Below are positions 17,012 to 25,098 of a stretch of 44,545 bases of DNA, one piece after another. Origin of the DNA: Comamonadaceae bacterium. GTDB lineage: Bacteria; Pseudomonadota; Gammaproteobacteria; Burkholderiales; Burkholderiaceae_C. Made by a program: the position numbers and the translations under genes. The DNA is taken from the NCBI GenBank assembly GCA_013297985.1, contig JAAFIY010000018.1:1-44545 (forward strand). Reading direction: 5' to 3'. Below the pieces are notes generated by a model. That model saw only the letters and a program-made list of their open reading frames with translations, had not been told where the DNA came from and did no database searches. Numbering within the stretch: the stretch's first letter is position 1; every line of letters starts with the position of its first letter.

Positions 17012-18307
17012 ATGTCTTTTGCGCACACATCGTTCGCACCCCCCGCTCGCCGACGACTGCTGACCAGCGCCGTGGTGGGCGCTGCCCTGCTGGCCAGTGG
17101 CTGCGCCAATCTGGCCCCCGGCACCGCCTCGGGCGATACGCTGGCACAAGGTTTTTCACAGCAGCGGCTGGCGCGCATTGGCCCACCCGTGCAAAGCGCC
17201 GTGCTGCAGACCAACTTTGCGCCCGGTGCGGTCACCTTGGTGGCGCGCAACGGGCAGGTGGTGCACTTTGAAGCCCACGGCCATCTGGATGCGGCCAAGA
17301 CGAAGCCGATGCAAAAAGACAGCCTGTTTCGGCTGGCCTCGATGACCAAGCCCATCGTGACCACCGCCGCCATGATGCTGGTGGAGCAGGGCCGCTTAAA
17401 GCTCAATGATCCGCTGGTGCGCTGGCTGCCTGAACTGCGCGATTTGAGAGTGATCACCGCCACCGGTGACGAACCACTGGCCCGCCCCATCACCGTGCAA
17501 GACGTGATGCGCCACACCGCTGGCTTTGTGTATGCGGGCAGCACCCGCCACCCGCGTATACGCGAGCTGTACAACCAGCTCAACATCGAGTCGCGCGAGG
17601 TGGATATCACCACTGAGCAAATGCTCGTCAACCTGGGCCGCATTCCTTTGTCGCAGCAGCCGGGCACGCAGTGGGAATATTCCATCTCCACCGACGTACT
17701 TGGGTTTGTGGTGGAACGCGCTGCGGGCAAGCCGCTGGACGTGGTGCTGAAGGAGATGCTCTTTGACCCCTTGGGCATGAAAGACACCACCTGGTGGGTA
17801 GACCGCGCCAACCAGCCGCGCATGGCCGAAGCGCCCGACAGCGATCCACAAAAAGCGCCCATGCTGCTGGCCTACCGGCAGGACTACAACCCGGCGGGTA
17901 AGAGCTACTTCAAAGGCGGCGCGGGCTTGGTCAGCACGGCTGAGGACTATTTGAAATACGCGCAAATGATGGTGAATGGCGGCGTGCTCAACGGCCGCCA
18001 CTACCTGTCGCGTAAGACGGTGGAGCAAATGCTGTCCAACCACATCGTGGGCATGTCGGGCAACCCCAGCAGCACCACCGGCCCGGGCTACGGTTTTGGC
18101 TTGGGCTTTGGGGTGCGCCTGGACGAAGGCATGGGCTGGGCCCCTGGCAGCAAGGGCGACGCCATGTGGGCCGGCGCCTGGGGCACCAGCTTCTGGATTG
18201 ACCCGAAAGAAAAGCTGGTGGGCATCTTCATGGCCCAAGGCCCCAGCACCCGGGTGCAAACACGCATGCTCTACAAGAGCTTGGTGTACGGCGCTTTGGT
18301 GCAGTAA
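17012..18307 (+). CDS. Serine hydrolase of the beta-lactamase/EstB (class C-like) family, lipoprotein
   Basis: This 431-residue protein has a twin-Arg-like charged start (PARRRLLTSAVVGAALLASGC) and a lipobox LASGC (C31), so it is probably an outer- or inner-membrane lipoprotein. The catalytic motifs are SMTK (S110-K113) and YSI (Y223) in WEYSISTDVLG, with a late GDAMWAGAWGTSFWIDP segment where the third motif lies. This is the PF00144 layout shared by class C beta-lactamases, esterases and D-amino peptidases. The start has a strong GAGGAG site. The substrate is unknown, and an esterase or peptidase role is as likely as beta-lactam hydrolysis. It lies 90 bases after uvrA. Confidence 0.9.
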   Translation: MSFAHTSFAPPARRRLLTSAVVGAALLASGCANLAPGTASGDTLAQGFSQQRLARIGPPVQSAVLQTNFAPGAVTLVARNGQVVHFEAHGHLDAAKTKPMQKDSLFRLASMTKPIVTTAAMMLVEQGRLKLNDPLVRWLPELRDLRVITATGDEPLARPITVQDVMRHTAGFVYAGSTRHPRIRELYNQLNIESREVDITTEQMLVNLGRIPLSQQPGTQWEYSISTDVLGFVVERAAGKPLDVVLKEMLFDPLGMKDTTWWVDRANQPRMAEAPDSDPQKAPMLLAYRQDYNPAGKSYFKGGAGLVSTAEDYLKYAQMMVNGGVLNGRHYLSRKTVEQMLSNHIVGMSGNPSSTTGPGYGFGLGFGVRLDEGMGWAPGSKGDAMWAGAWGTSFWIDPKEKLVGIFMAQGPSTRVQTRMLYKSLVYGALVQ

Positions 18308-18364
18308 ACGCGGCTGATCACGCTGCGCACTTCGATTTCTTGCTGCGCCCGCGCGCCACCGCAC

Positions 18365-19309
18365 TTGCCCGCAAACGCCCCACACGCCTTCACCCCGCGC
18401 GACCTGTTCGCCGCCTTGGTGGTGGTGGTGGCTTGGGGCTTGAACTTTGTGGTGATGAAGATTGGCTTGCGCGAGTTCACGCCCTTCCAAATGGGTTTGG
18501 CGCGCTATGTGTTTGCCGCGCTGCCGCTGGTGCTGCTGGTGCGCCCGCCCAATTTGCCCTGGCGCTTTGTGGCGGCGTTTGGTCTGCTGCAGGGCGTGGG
18601 GCAATTTGGTTTTTTGTTTGTGGCGCTGCAGGTGGGCATGACGGCTGCGCTGGCCAGCGTGCTGATGCAAACCCAGGTGTTTTTTACTGCGCTGCTGGGT
18701 GCGCTGTTTTTGTCAGAACGCCCGGGCAAGCCGCTGCAGCTGGGCCTGCTGTTGGCTGCGGGCGCGCTGCTGTGTTTTGGCATCGGCGTGCAGGGCGGTG
18801 CGGGGGTGGCGGCGGCTAGCCGCATCACCGCGCTGGGGCTGGTGCTGAACCTGTTGGCGGCGTTCATGTGGGCGGCTTCCAACATCGTGGCGCGGCGTGC
18901 CCAAGCGCATGCGGCGGCACACACCCAAGCGGGCCGCTACGACCCCATCGCCTTTGTCGGCTGGAGCAGCGTGGCACCCATCGCCCCGTTTGCGGTGATG
19001 ACGCTTGCCTTTGACGGCTGGGCCGCGCAAAGCGTGTGGCTCACCGCCAGTTGGCAGGCCTGGGCCGTGGCGGCTTATCTGGGCTGGGTGGCCACGCTCT
19101 TGGGCTACGCCTTGTGGACAGGCCTGCTCAGCCACCACGCCGCCAACCGCGTGGCCCCCTTCAGCCTGGCCGTGCCGGTGGTGGGGCTGCTGGCGGGCTT
19201 GCTGCTGTTGGGCGAAGTGATCACGCCCTGGCAGTGGGCGGGCTCGGCCTTGGTGGGCGTGGCCCTGGTGGCGGTGATGTTTGGCAGCCGCTGGGCTCGA
19301 TTGCGCTAG
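18365..19309 (+). CDS. EamA/DMT-family transporter (O-acetylserine/cysteine exporter-like)
   Basis: This membrane protein of about 314 residues has ten hydrophobic helices arranged as two EamA repeats (first LFAALVVVVAWGLNFVVMKIGL, second ITALGLVLNLLAAFMWAASNIVARR). The N-terminal pattern VVAWGLNFVVMKIGLREFTPFQMGLARYVFAALP is characteristic of the EamA/YdeD branch of metabolite exporters. The first usable start is a TTG at 18365, because no ATG or GTG lies before helix 1. The true start may be slightly different. It lies 57 bases downstream of the serine hydrolase. Its stop is followed immediately by a dispersed repeat shared with the convergent glxR. The substrate is not determined. Confidence 0.88.
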   Translation: MPANAPHAFTPRDLFAALVVVVAWGLNFVVMKIGLREFTPFQMGLARYVFAALPLVLLVRPPNLPWRFVAAFGLLQGVGQFGFLFVALQVGMTAALASVLMQTQVFFTALLGALFLSERPGKPLQLGLLLAAGALLCFGIGVQGGAGVAAASRITALGLVLNLLAAFMWAASNIVARRAQAHAAAHTQAGRYDPIAFVGWSSVAPIAPFAVMTLAFDGWAAQSVWLTASWQAWAVAAYLGWVATLLGYALWTGLLSHHAANRVAPFSLAVPVVGLLAGLLLLGEVITPWQWAGSALVGVALVAVMFGSRWARLR

Positions 19310-19310
19310 T

Positions 19311-19371
19311 TGCTACTATTTTGATAGCTCCTTAGGCAGCTAAATAGAGCGCTAGCGGGGCATAGGGCTTA
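19311..19371. repeat. Full-length dispersed repeat between convergent genes
   Basis: TGCTACTATTTTGATAGCTC, then CTTAGGCAGCTAAATAGAGC, GCTAGCGGGGCATAGGGCTT and AA. It is almost collinear with the copy at 23239-23300 (same order of ATAGCT, CTTAGGCAG, CTAGCGG, CATAGGGCTTA). It fills the whole gap between the DMT exporter stop and glxR, and its last bases supply the glxR stop codon (TAA at 19371-19369). Confidence 0.75.
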
Positions 19372-20286
19372 AAGCGATGCAGCGCCTGCCGTGCCCACGT
19401 CAAAACTGGCCAGCCGCTCCAATGCCCGCACCATGGCCGAATGGTCCCAGGCCTTGCCGCCTTGGGCCACACAGCTATTGAACAGCTCTTGCGCGCTGGC
19501 CGTGTGGGGCAGCGAGACACCCAGGGCGCGGGCGCTAGACAGCGCCAGGTTCAGGTCTTTTTGGTGCAGCTCGATGCGAAAGCCAGGGTTGAAGCTGCGC
19601 TTGATCATGCGCTCACCATGCACCTCCAACACCCGCGATGCGGCAAAGCCGCCCATCAGCGCCCGGCGCACCCGCTCGGGGTCGGCCCCGGCCTTGGCCG
19701 CAAACAGTAGGGCTTCGGCTACTGCTTCGATGTTGAGCGCCACGATGATCTGGTTGGCCACCTTGGCGGTTTGGCCGTCGCCATTGGCGCCTACCAAGGA
19801 GATGTTTTTTCCCATGCGTTCAAACAAGGGCAGCACGCGCGCAAATGCCGCCTCAGGGCCGCCCACCATGATCGACAGGGCGGCGTTTTTAGCGCCCACT
19901 TCGCCACCGGACACGGGTGCGTCCAAGTAGTCGCAGCCCAAGGCCTGGATGCGGGCGGCGAAATCTTTGGTGTGAATGGGTGAGATCGAGCTCATATCCA
20001 CCACCACCTTGCCTGCGGTGAGCCCCGCCGCCACGCCGGTGTCGCCAAATAGCACCGCTTGCACATCGGGCGTGTCGGGCAGCATGGTGAAGATCACCTC
20101 GGCCTGCTGCGCCACCTGCTGCGGGCTGCTGCAGGCGATGGCTGCGCTTGCGGCCACGCTGGCGGGCAGTTGGCTGCGGGTGTGCACATGCACCCGATAG
20201 CCTGCTGCAATCAAGTGGCCCGCCATGGGTGCGCCCATGGTGCCCAGGCCAATGAAACCCAGGGACGGTGATTCGATAGAGGTCAT
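19369..20286 (-). CDS. glxR: 2-hydroxy-3-oxopropionate (tartronate semialdehyde) reductase
   Basis: This enzyme reduces tartronate semialdehyde to D-glycerate with NAD(P)H in glyoxylate assimilation. The 305-residue protein starts with the Rossmann motif LGFIGLGTMGAPMAGHL (about 9-25). It then has the substrate loop DYLDAPVSGGEVGAKNAALSIMVGG and the catalytic lysine in GQTAKVANQIIVALNIEAVAEAL, followed by the all-helical C-domain ending in FDVGTAGAASL. It belongs to the beta-hydroxyacid dehydrogenase family, and the glxR assignment (rather than 3-hydroxyisobutyrate dehydrogenase) rests on the upstream hyi gene, 21 bases away on the same strand. A Bug receptor gene precedes hyi, so all three may form one transcript. 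Confidence 0.88.
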   Translation of the reverse strand: MTSIESPSLGFIGLGTMGAPMAGHLIAAGYRVHVHTRSQLPASVAASAAIACSSPQQVAQQAEVIFTMLPDTPDVQAVLFGDTGVAAGLTAGKVVVDMSSISPIHTKDFAARIQALGCDYLDAPVSGGEVGAKNAALSIMVGGPEAAFARVLPLFERMGKNISLVGANGDGQTAKVANQIIVALNIEAVAEALLFAAKAGADPERVRRALMGGFAASRVLEVHGERMIKRSFNPGFRIELHQKDLNLALSSARALGVSLPHTASAQELFNSCVAQGGKAWDHSAMVRALERLASFDVGTAGAASL

Positions 20287-20307
20287 CTGTGCTCCTTTTG
20301 GGGTAAC

Positions 20308-21084
20308 TCAAACCACCGCCTGACGCCAGTGCAAACCCGCCTGGGTGGTGGTGGCGGGCTTGTATTCACAGCCCACCCAGCCGCTGTAGCCGATGGCGTC
20401 CAGGTGCGCCAGCAGCCAGCGGTAGTTGATTTCGCCGGTGCCCGGCTCGTGGCGGCCGGGGTTATCGGCGATCTGAATGTGGCCGATGCGCGCGAGGTGG
20501 CGGCTTAAGGTGGCGCCCAGTTCGCCTTCGCTGCGCTGTGCGTGGTAGACGTCGTACTGCAAGAAGGCGTTGGTGGCGCCCACTTCGTCCAGCAATTCCA
20601 AAGCCTGCGCAGTTCGGTTGACATAAAAGCCGGGGATGTCAAAGGTGTTGATGGGCTCAATCAGCAGCCGCAAGCCCACCGCATCGAGCTGTGCGGCCGC
20701 ATAGCGCAAATTGGTCACCAGGGTGCGCCGCAGATCAGCGCTGTGGGCACCGGGCGGCGCAATGCCCGCCAGGCAGTTGAGCTGTGGCACGCCCAAAGCC
20801 TGGGCGTAGCCCATGGCAGCGGCCACGCCCGCTTGGAACTCGTCCACCCGATCAGACATGCACGCAATGCCGCGCTCACCCCCCGCCCAACGGCCTGCGG
20901 GCAGGTTGTGCAGCACCAAGCTGAGCTGATGGGCATCTAGCTGGGCCTTGATGTGGGCTGCCTCGAAGTCGTAGGGAAACAAAAACTCCACGGCGGTAAA
21001 GCCCGCTTGGGCCGCAGCGGCAAAGCGATCCAAAAACGGCAGTTCGGCGAACAGCATCGACAAGTTGGCGGCAAATTTAGGCAT
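20308..21084 (-). CDS. hyi: Hydroxypyruvate isomerase
   Basis: Hyi interconverts hydroxypyruvate and tartronate semialdehyde, the step before GlxR. The 258-residue TIM-barrel protein has the family start MPKFAANLSMLFAELPFLDRF, VEFLFPYDFEA, LIEPINTFDIPGFYVN, LQYDVYHAQRSEG and HIQIADNPGRHEPGTGEINY, which carry the metal-binding Glu, Asp, His and Glu residues. The ATG at 21084 is preferred over a TTG at 21102. It is followed by glxR after 21 bases, while gcl (glyoxylate carboligase), usually nearby, is absent from the window. Regulation could come from the divergent LysR gene beyond the Bug receptor gene. Confidence 0.92.
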   Translation of the reverse strand: MPKFAANLSMLFAELPFLDRFAAAAQAGFTAVEFLFPYDFEAAHIKAQLDAHQLSLVLHNLPAGRWAGGERGIACMSDRVDEFQAGVAAAMGYAQALGVPQLNCLAGIAPPGAHSADLRRTLVTNLRYAAAQLDAVGLRLLIEPINTFDIPGFYVNRTAQALELLDEVGATNAFLQYDVYHAQRSEGELGATLSRHLARIGHIQIADNPGRHEPGTGEINYRWLLAHLDAIGYSGWVGCEYKPATTTQAGLHWRQAVV

Positions 21085-21203
21085 GCGAGCGCTCACAGGC
21101 AAAAGGCGAATCCGTGGGACAAAGACGCGGCCGGGTGCAGCGGCACCAGCGGCGGGGTGGCCCGCTACAGGGGCCTCAGGTCAATGCGGCGCGGAGCCGT
21201 GGG

Positions 21204-22181
21204 TCACTCGGGTTTCAAGCCCTGCTCTTTCACCGCGCGGCGGTACAGGTCCAACTCATCGGCCACCTGCTTTTGGTACTGCGCTGCGCTGTTGCCCACC
21301 ACGATGGCGCCGGTGGCTTCAATGCGTTCTTTCACCCCGGGGTCAGCCAAGGCGGCGCGGATGGCGTCGTTGAGCTTTTGGGCAATGTCGGGGGGTGTGC
21401 CCTTGGGCGCCGACACCCCCAAAAACGACATGCGGTTGACAGCGGGCAAGCCCACTTCTGCGAAGGTAGGCACCTGGGGCAGTTGCGCCAGCCGACCCGG
21501 TGCAGCCACCACGATTGGCACCAGGCGGCGATCTGCGATAAACGGCAGAGCGGTGGGCAGGTTGTCAATCACGATGGGCACCTGCCCGGCAATGGTGTCG
21601 TTTAAGGCTGGGCCTGAGCCGCGATAGGGAATGTGGGTGACGTGCAGCTTGGCGGTGCTTTTGTAGAGCTCAGCCAGCAAGTGGCCTACTGAGCCTGTGC
21701 CGCCGGATGCATAGCTGTGCCGACCCGGTTGGCTGCGCAACAGCTCCACAAACGCCTTGTAGTCTTTGGCCGGAAATGACGGATGCACCGCAATCACATT
21801 GGGCGTGGCCGCCACATTGCTCAGGTGCACAAAGTCGGTGTTGGGGTCATACGGGGTCTTGGGGTTCAAGGCCGGGTTGGCGGCCATGGTGGACACCGAC
21901 GACATCAGCAGCGTGTAGCCATCGGGCGCCGCACGCGCCACCTCGGTGGCGCCAATGGCACCGCCCGCGCCGCCTTTGTTGTCCACCACCACCGTCTGGC
22001 CCAAAGCCGCCCCCATCTTGGGTGCGATGGCCCGGGCCAGCAGATCGGTGGTGCCGCCGGGGGCAAAGGGCACCACCAAGCGAATCGGCTGTCGGCTGGG
22101 GTAGGTCTGGGCCAGACTTGCAGTGGCCCCCAGCGCCACACACACACTGAGTAGAAGTCTTTGCAAGCCGTGCCGATTCAT
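21204..22181 (-). CDS. Tripartite tricarboxylate transporter substrate-binding protein (Bug family)
   Basis: This periplasmic binding protein of 325 residues has a signal peptide (MNRHGLQRLLLSVCVALGATASLA). The mature domain shows the Bug/TctC hallmarks YPSRQPIRLVVPFAPGGTTDLLARAIAPKM, VVVDNKGGAGGAIGATEVARAAPDGYTLL, YASGGTGSVGHLLAELYK and HIPYRGSGPALNDTIAGQVPIVID. Bug proteins are very numerous in Burkholderiales and bind carboxylates. Linkage to hyi/glxR hints at a C2-C4 hydroxy-acid or a tartronate precursor, which is only inference. The ATG at 22181 has a GGAGG site. No TctA/TctB membrane genes are nearby. It is divergent from the LysR gene, the expected regulator. Confidence 0.93.
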   Translation of the reverse strand: MNRHGLQRLLLSVCVALGATASLAQTYPSRQPIRLVVPFAPGGTTDLLARAIAPKMGAALGQTVVVDNKGGAGGAIGATEVARAAPDGYTLLMSSVSTMAANPALNPKTPYDPNTDFVHLSNVAATPNVIAVHPSFPAKDYKAFVELLRSQPGRHSYASGGTGSVGHLLAELYKSTAKLHVTHIPYRGSGPALNDTIAGQVPIVIDNLPTALPFIADRRLVPIVVAAPGRLAQLPQVPTFAEVGLPAVNRMSFLGVSAPKGTPPDIAQKLNDAIRAALADPGVKERIEATGAIVVGNSAAQYQKQVADELDLYRRAVKEQGLKPE

Positions 22182-22258
22182 GGGGCGCCTCCGTTGTAGG
22201 GGCCCATCTTTTGTCGATACGCCCACGCCACGGAAGCCGGGCCAACGGAATTACCGCT

Positions 22259-22273
22259 ATTCCCGGCAGGAAT
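22259..22273. promoter_or_regulatory. Putative LysR operator (T-N11-A) between the Bug gene and lysR
   Basis: ATTCC-CGGCA-GGAAT is a 5-base inverted repeat with the T-N11-A spacing typical of LysR-type regulators. It is located in the 127-base divergent region, 36 bases before the lysR ATG and 78 before the Bug ATG. It is the best palindrome in the gap. The match is short, so the assignment leans on position. Confidence 0.5.
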
Positions 22274-22308
22274 AATGGGAACCCCACCCACACGCACAGG
22301 CCCGCGCC

Positions 22309-23265
22309 ATGACCAACTTTCAAGCGATGAAGATCTTCGCCCGGGTGGTGGACTTAGGCTCTTTCAGCAAGGCCGCCACCGACTTAGGCATTGGTCAGCC
22401 TTCGGCCACCAAACTGGTGGCGCAGCTAGAAAAGCAACTGGGCACCCGACTGCTGTACCGCAGCACCCACGGCGTGGTGCCCACCGAAGTGGGCAGCCTG
22501 TACTACGACAAATGCAAGCTGATTGCCCACCATGTGGAAGAAGCCGAAACACTGGCGGGGCTGATGCAGGCGCAGTTGCAGGGCGGCTTGCGCATCAGCA
22601 CCACCATGGACTTTGGCCGCCGCGTGTTAGCTCCCTTGGTGCTGCGTTTTTTGCAGGCCAACCCCAAGGTGCAGGTCGAGCTGCTGTTTGACGATCACAT
22701 CGTCAACATGGTGGAGCAAGGCATTGACGTGGCCATCCGCATGGGGCGGCTGGTGGATTCCAGCCTGGGTGCGCGCTACCTGGGGCGCAACCCTTGGTCA
22801 GTGGTGGCGTCACCGGCTTATCTGGCGCAGCGCGGCACGCCCACCGCGCCTGCTGATCTCACCCAACATGACGCGCTGATTTGCAGCACGGTGCAAAACG
22901 ATTCGCGTTGGCATTTCCTGGGGCCACAGGGGCAAAGCTTGGCGGTGCAGCTCAAAGGCCCGCTGCGCTCCAACAACAAGTCAGCCTTGATGTCAGCCGC
23001 CTGCGCTGGTTTGGGCATTGCAGCGCTGCCCACCTATGTGGTGCACCAGGCCGTGCAAAGCGGCGCGCTGGTGACCTTGCTGGCTGACTGGCCCTTACCC
23101 ACGCAAGAGATTCACGCGGTGTATCCGTCAGCACGGCTGGTGCCCGCCAAGGTCAGTGGCTTTGTGGATTGGCTGCAGGAGCACACGGGCGAAGCCTGGT
23201 GGACTGAGTGCTTTGATCGCTTCGACGTGGAAGCGCCAATTGCTACAGAAATAATAGCTGCTTAG
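22309..23265 (+). CDS. LysR-family transcriptional regulator
   Basis: This 318-residue regulator has an N-terminal winged helix-turn-helix (MTNFQAMKIFARVVDLGSFSKAATDLGIGQPSATKLVAQLEKQLGTRLLYR). A periplasmic-binding-like effector domain follows, starting near 90 (GGLRISTTMDFGRRVLAPLVLRFL). It is of the CrgA/PA2206 substrate-domain type, with IDVAIRMGRLVDSSLGARYLG. It is divergently transcribed from the Bug-hyi-glxR genes and probably controls them through the T-N11-A site between. The last eight residues (IATEIIAA) and stop codon come from a dispersed repeat, so the native C-terminus has been replaced or extended. Confidence 0.93.
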   Translation: MTNFQAMKIFARVVDLGSFSKAATDLGIGQPSATKLVAQLEKQLGTRLLYRSTHGVVPTEVGSLYYDKCKLIAHHVEEAETLAGLMQAQLQGGLRISTTMDFGRRVLAPLVLRFLQANPKVQVELLFDDHIVNMVEQGIDVAIRMGRLVDSSLGARYLGRNPWSVVASPAYLAQRGTPTAPADLTQHDALICSTVQNDSRWHFLGPQGQSLAVQLKGPLRSNNKSALMSAACAGLGIAALPTYVVHQAVQSGALVTLLADWPLPTQEIHAVYPSARLVPAKVSGFVDWLQEHTGEAWWTECFDRFDVEAPIATEIIAA

Positions 23266-23300
23266 GCAGTCAAATTGGGCCCTAGCGGCCCATAGGGCTT
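23239..23300. repeat. Dispersed repeat shared by the 3' ends of lysR and pyrF
   Basis: TTGCTACAGAAATAATAGCT, GCTTAGGCAGTCAAATTGGG, CCCTAGCGGCCCATAGGGCT and TA. It overlaps both convergent genes: it codes for the last residues of the LysR protein and, on the other strand, for the last residues of PyrF (LSPMGR). Only about 16 bases separate the two stop codons. Confidence 0.75.
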
Positions 23301-24151
23301 AAGGCCTGCAGGCGCGCTGCTTCGAGCTGGGCGCGGGTTTGCAGCGCCACCTGCCGCGCTGCATCGGCAAAGTCAGCGCCTGCACTGGCGTACAAGATGG
23401 CCCGGCTGCTGTTGACCACGATGGGGCCGGTGGTGTGGCCGTCGGCCGTGCCGCGCCAGCCCGCGCGCACCGTGGCCACCGCGTCGCCGCCCTGGGCGCC
23501 CACGCCGGGAATCAGCAGCGGCAGCGTGGGGGCCAAGGTGCGCACCCGTTCAATCTCGGCCGGATAAGTCGCGCCCACCACCAGGCCGAGTTGGCCATTG
23601 AGATTCCACGGCCCCTGGGCCAGTTGCGCCACGTGCTCATACAGCAGCGGCTGCCCCGGCACGCTGGCCAGGCGCTGGGCCTGCAAGTCGTCGCCACCCG
23701 GGTTGCTGGTGCGGCACAGCAAAAACGCGCCCTTGCCTTCACGCTGCAAATAGGGCGCCACCGAATCAAAACCCATGAAGGGCGACAGCGTGACCGCGTC
23801 AGCGCCGTAGCGGTCAAAGGCTTCGCAGGCGTATTGCTCGGCGGTGCTGCCGATGTCGCCCCGCTTGGCGTCCAAGATGATGGGCACCAGCGGCGCCACG
23901 CGGCGGATGTGGGCCACCAGCTCTTGCAATTGCGCTTCGGCCGAGTGCGCAGCGAAGTACGCAATTTGCGGCTTGAAGGCCATGGCCAAGTCGGCCGTGG
24001 CGTCCACTATGGACGCGCAAAATTCCGCAATGTGGCTGGCCTTGCCGCGCCAAGCGCCGGGCAGGCGGGCGGGCTCGGGATCAAGCCCCACACACAGCAT
24101 CGATTGGTGGCGCGTTTGCGCGGCCAAGAGTTGGTCAATAAAGGCAGGCAT
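23282..24151 (-). CDS. pyrF: Orotidine 5'-phosphate decarboxylase (type 2)
   Basis: PyrF makes UMP from OMP in pyrimidine synthesis. The 289-residue protein matches the longer type 2 family: [31 protein letters not shown], the catalytic [61 protein letters not shown] and [12 protein letters not shown]. The ATG at 24151 ([10 protein letters not shown]) is typical for the family; the frame extends further upstream without support. The C-terminal residues LSPMGR derive from the dispersed repeat. It is divergent from the DMT exporter at 24211. Confidence 0.96.
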   Translation of the reverse strand: MPAFIDQLLAAQTRHQSMLCVGLDPEPARLPGAWRGKASHIAEFCASIVDATADLAMAFKPQIAYFAAHSAEAQLQELVAHIRRVAPLVPIILDAKRGDIGSTAEQYACEAFDRYGADAVTLSPFMGFDSVAPYLQREGKGAFLLCRTSNPGGDDLQAQRLASVPGQPLLYEHVAQLAQGPWNLNGQLGLVVGATYPAEIERVRTLAPTLPLLIPGVGAQGGDAVATVRAGWRGTADGHTTGPIVVNSSRAILYASAGADFADAARQVALQTRAQLEAARLQALSPMGR

Positions 24152-24210
24152 GGGGAGATTGTCGGCCAGCGTCGGGTGGCGCAGCCGGGCCGCCGACAAT
24201 CACGCTCGCC

Positions 24211-25098
24211 ATGCACGCATTGAACCAACGACAACTCATCACCCTGATCGCACTTACCTTGGTGTGGGGCACCAACTGGCCTATTTTGAAGATGGGCATT
24301 GAGCAATATCCCCCATTGGCGTTTCGCACCTGGTCGATGGTGCTGGGGCTGCCGGTGCTGGCGCTGGTGTTGGTGGTGCTGAAGGTGCCCTTTGGCATTG
24401 CCCGCAAGCACTGGAGCGAACTGCTGGTGCTGACGGTGCTGAACATGCTGGCGTGGCATGCGTTGATGATTCTGGGCTTGCCCTATGTGAGCAGCGGGCG
24501 CGCGGCCATCTTGGGCTACACCATGCCGATTTTTTCAGCGCTGATTGGTGCTTGGCTGTACCAACAGGGCCTGGGCTGGCGTGGGCTGCTGGGGGTGGGG
24601 GCAGCAGCCCTGGGGGTGGCGCTGTTGCTTACCCACGAAATGCAGGCCATGAGCCGCCGCCCGCTGGGGGTGCTGTTGATCTTGAGTTCAGCCGCCATCT
24701 GGGCCTTGGGCACGCAAAAGCTGCGCCGCACCACCATTGACAGTCCCACCCTCACCATTGCGTTTTGGATGACTGCCATCACCACAGCCGCCATGCTGGC
24801 CCTCACCTTGGGCTTTGAACAGGGTCACCGGCATTGGGGCTGGCCGCCGCAATCGTCGTGGTTTCCCATCGTCTACAACGCCATTGGCGTGTTTGTGTTT
24901 GCACAAGCGGCTTGGTTTTACTTGGCCCGCAGCTTGCCACCGCTGGCGTCGACGCTCAGCGTGATGATGATTCCGGTGCTGGGCGTGGTCAGCGGCGCCT
25001 TTTGGCTGAACGAAAAGCTCTTTTGGCAAGACGGCGCGGCAGTGGTGCTGATCATGCTGGCCATTGCGGCCGTGCTGTGGCCTAAGCGATCAGGCTGA
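24211..25098 (+). CDS. EamA/DMT-family transporter
   Basis: This 295-residue membrane protein has ten helices in two EamA repeats. The first begins LITLIALTLVWGTNWPILKMGIEQYPPLAFRTWSMVLG, and the second begins PLGVLLILSSAAIWALGTQKLRR. The last helix ends AAVVLIMLAIAAVLWPKRSG. It is clearly separate from the two other DMT proteins in the window (18365 and 27544), whose sequences differ, so three members of this superfamily occur within 10 kb. Its last 9 bases overlap the end of the convergent UDG4 gene. The substrate is unknown; export of an amino acid or other metabolite is the usual role. Confidence 0.9.
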   Translation: MHALNQRQLITLIALTLVWGTNWPILKMGIEQYPPLAFRTWSMVLGLPVLALVLVVLKVPFGIARKHWSELLVLTVLNMLAWHALMILGLPYVSSGRAAILGYTMPIFSALIGAWLYQQGLGWRGLLGVGAAALGVALLLTHEMQAMSRRPLGVLLILSSAAIWALGTQKLRRTTIDSPTLTIAFWMTAITTAAMLALTLGFEQGHRHWGWPPQSSWFPIVYNAIGVFVFAQAAWFYLARSLPPLASTLSVMMIPVLGVVSGAFWLNEKLFWQDGAAVVLIMLAIAAVLWPKRSG

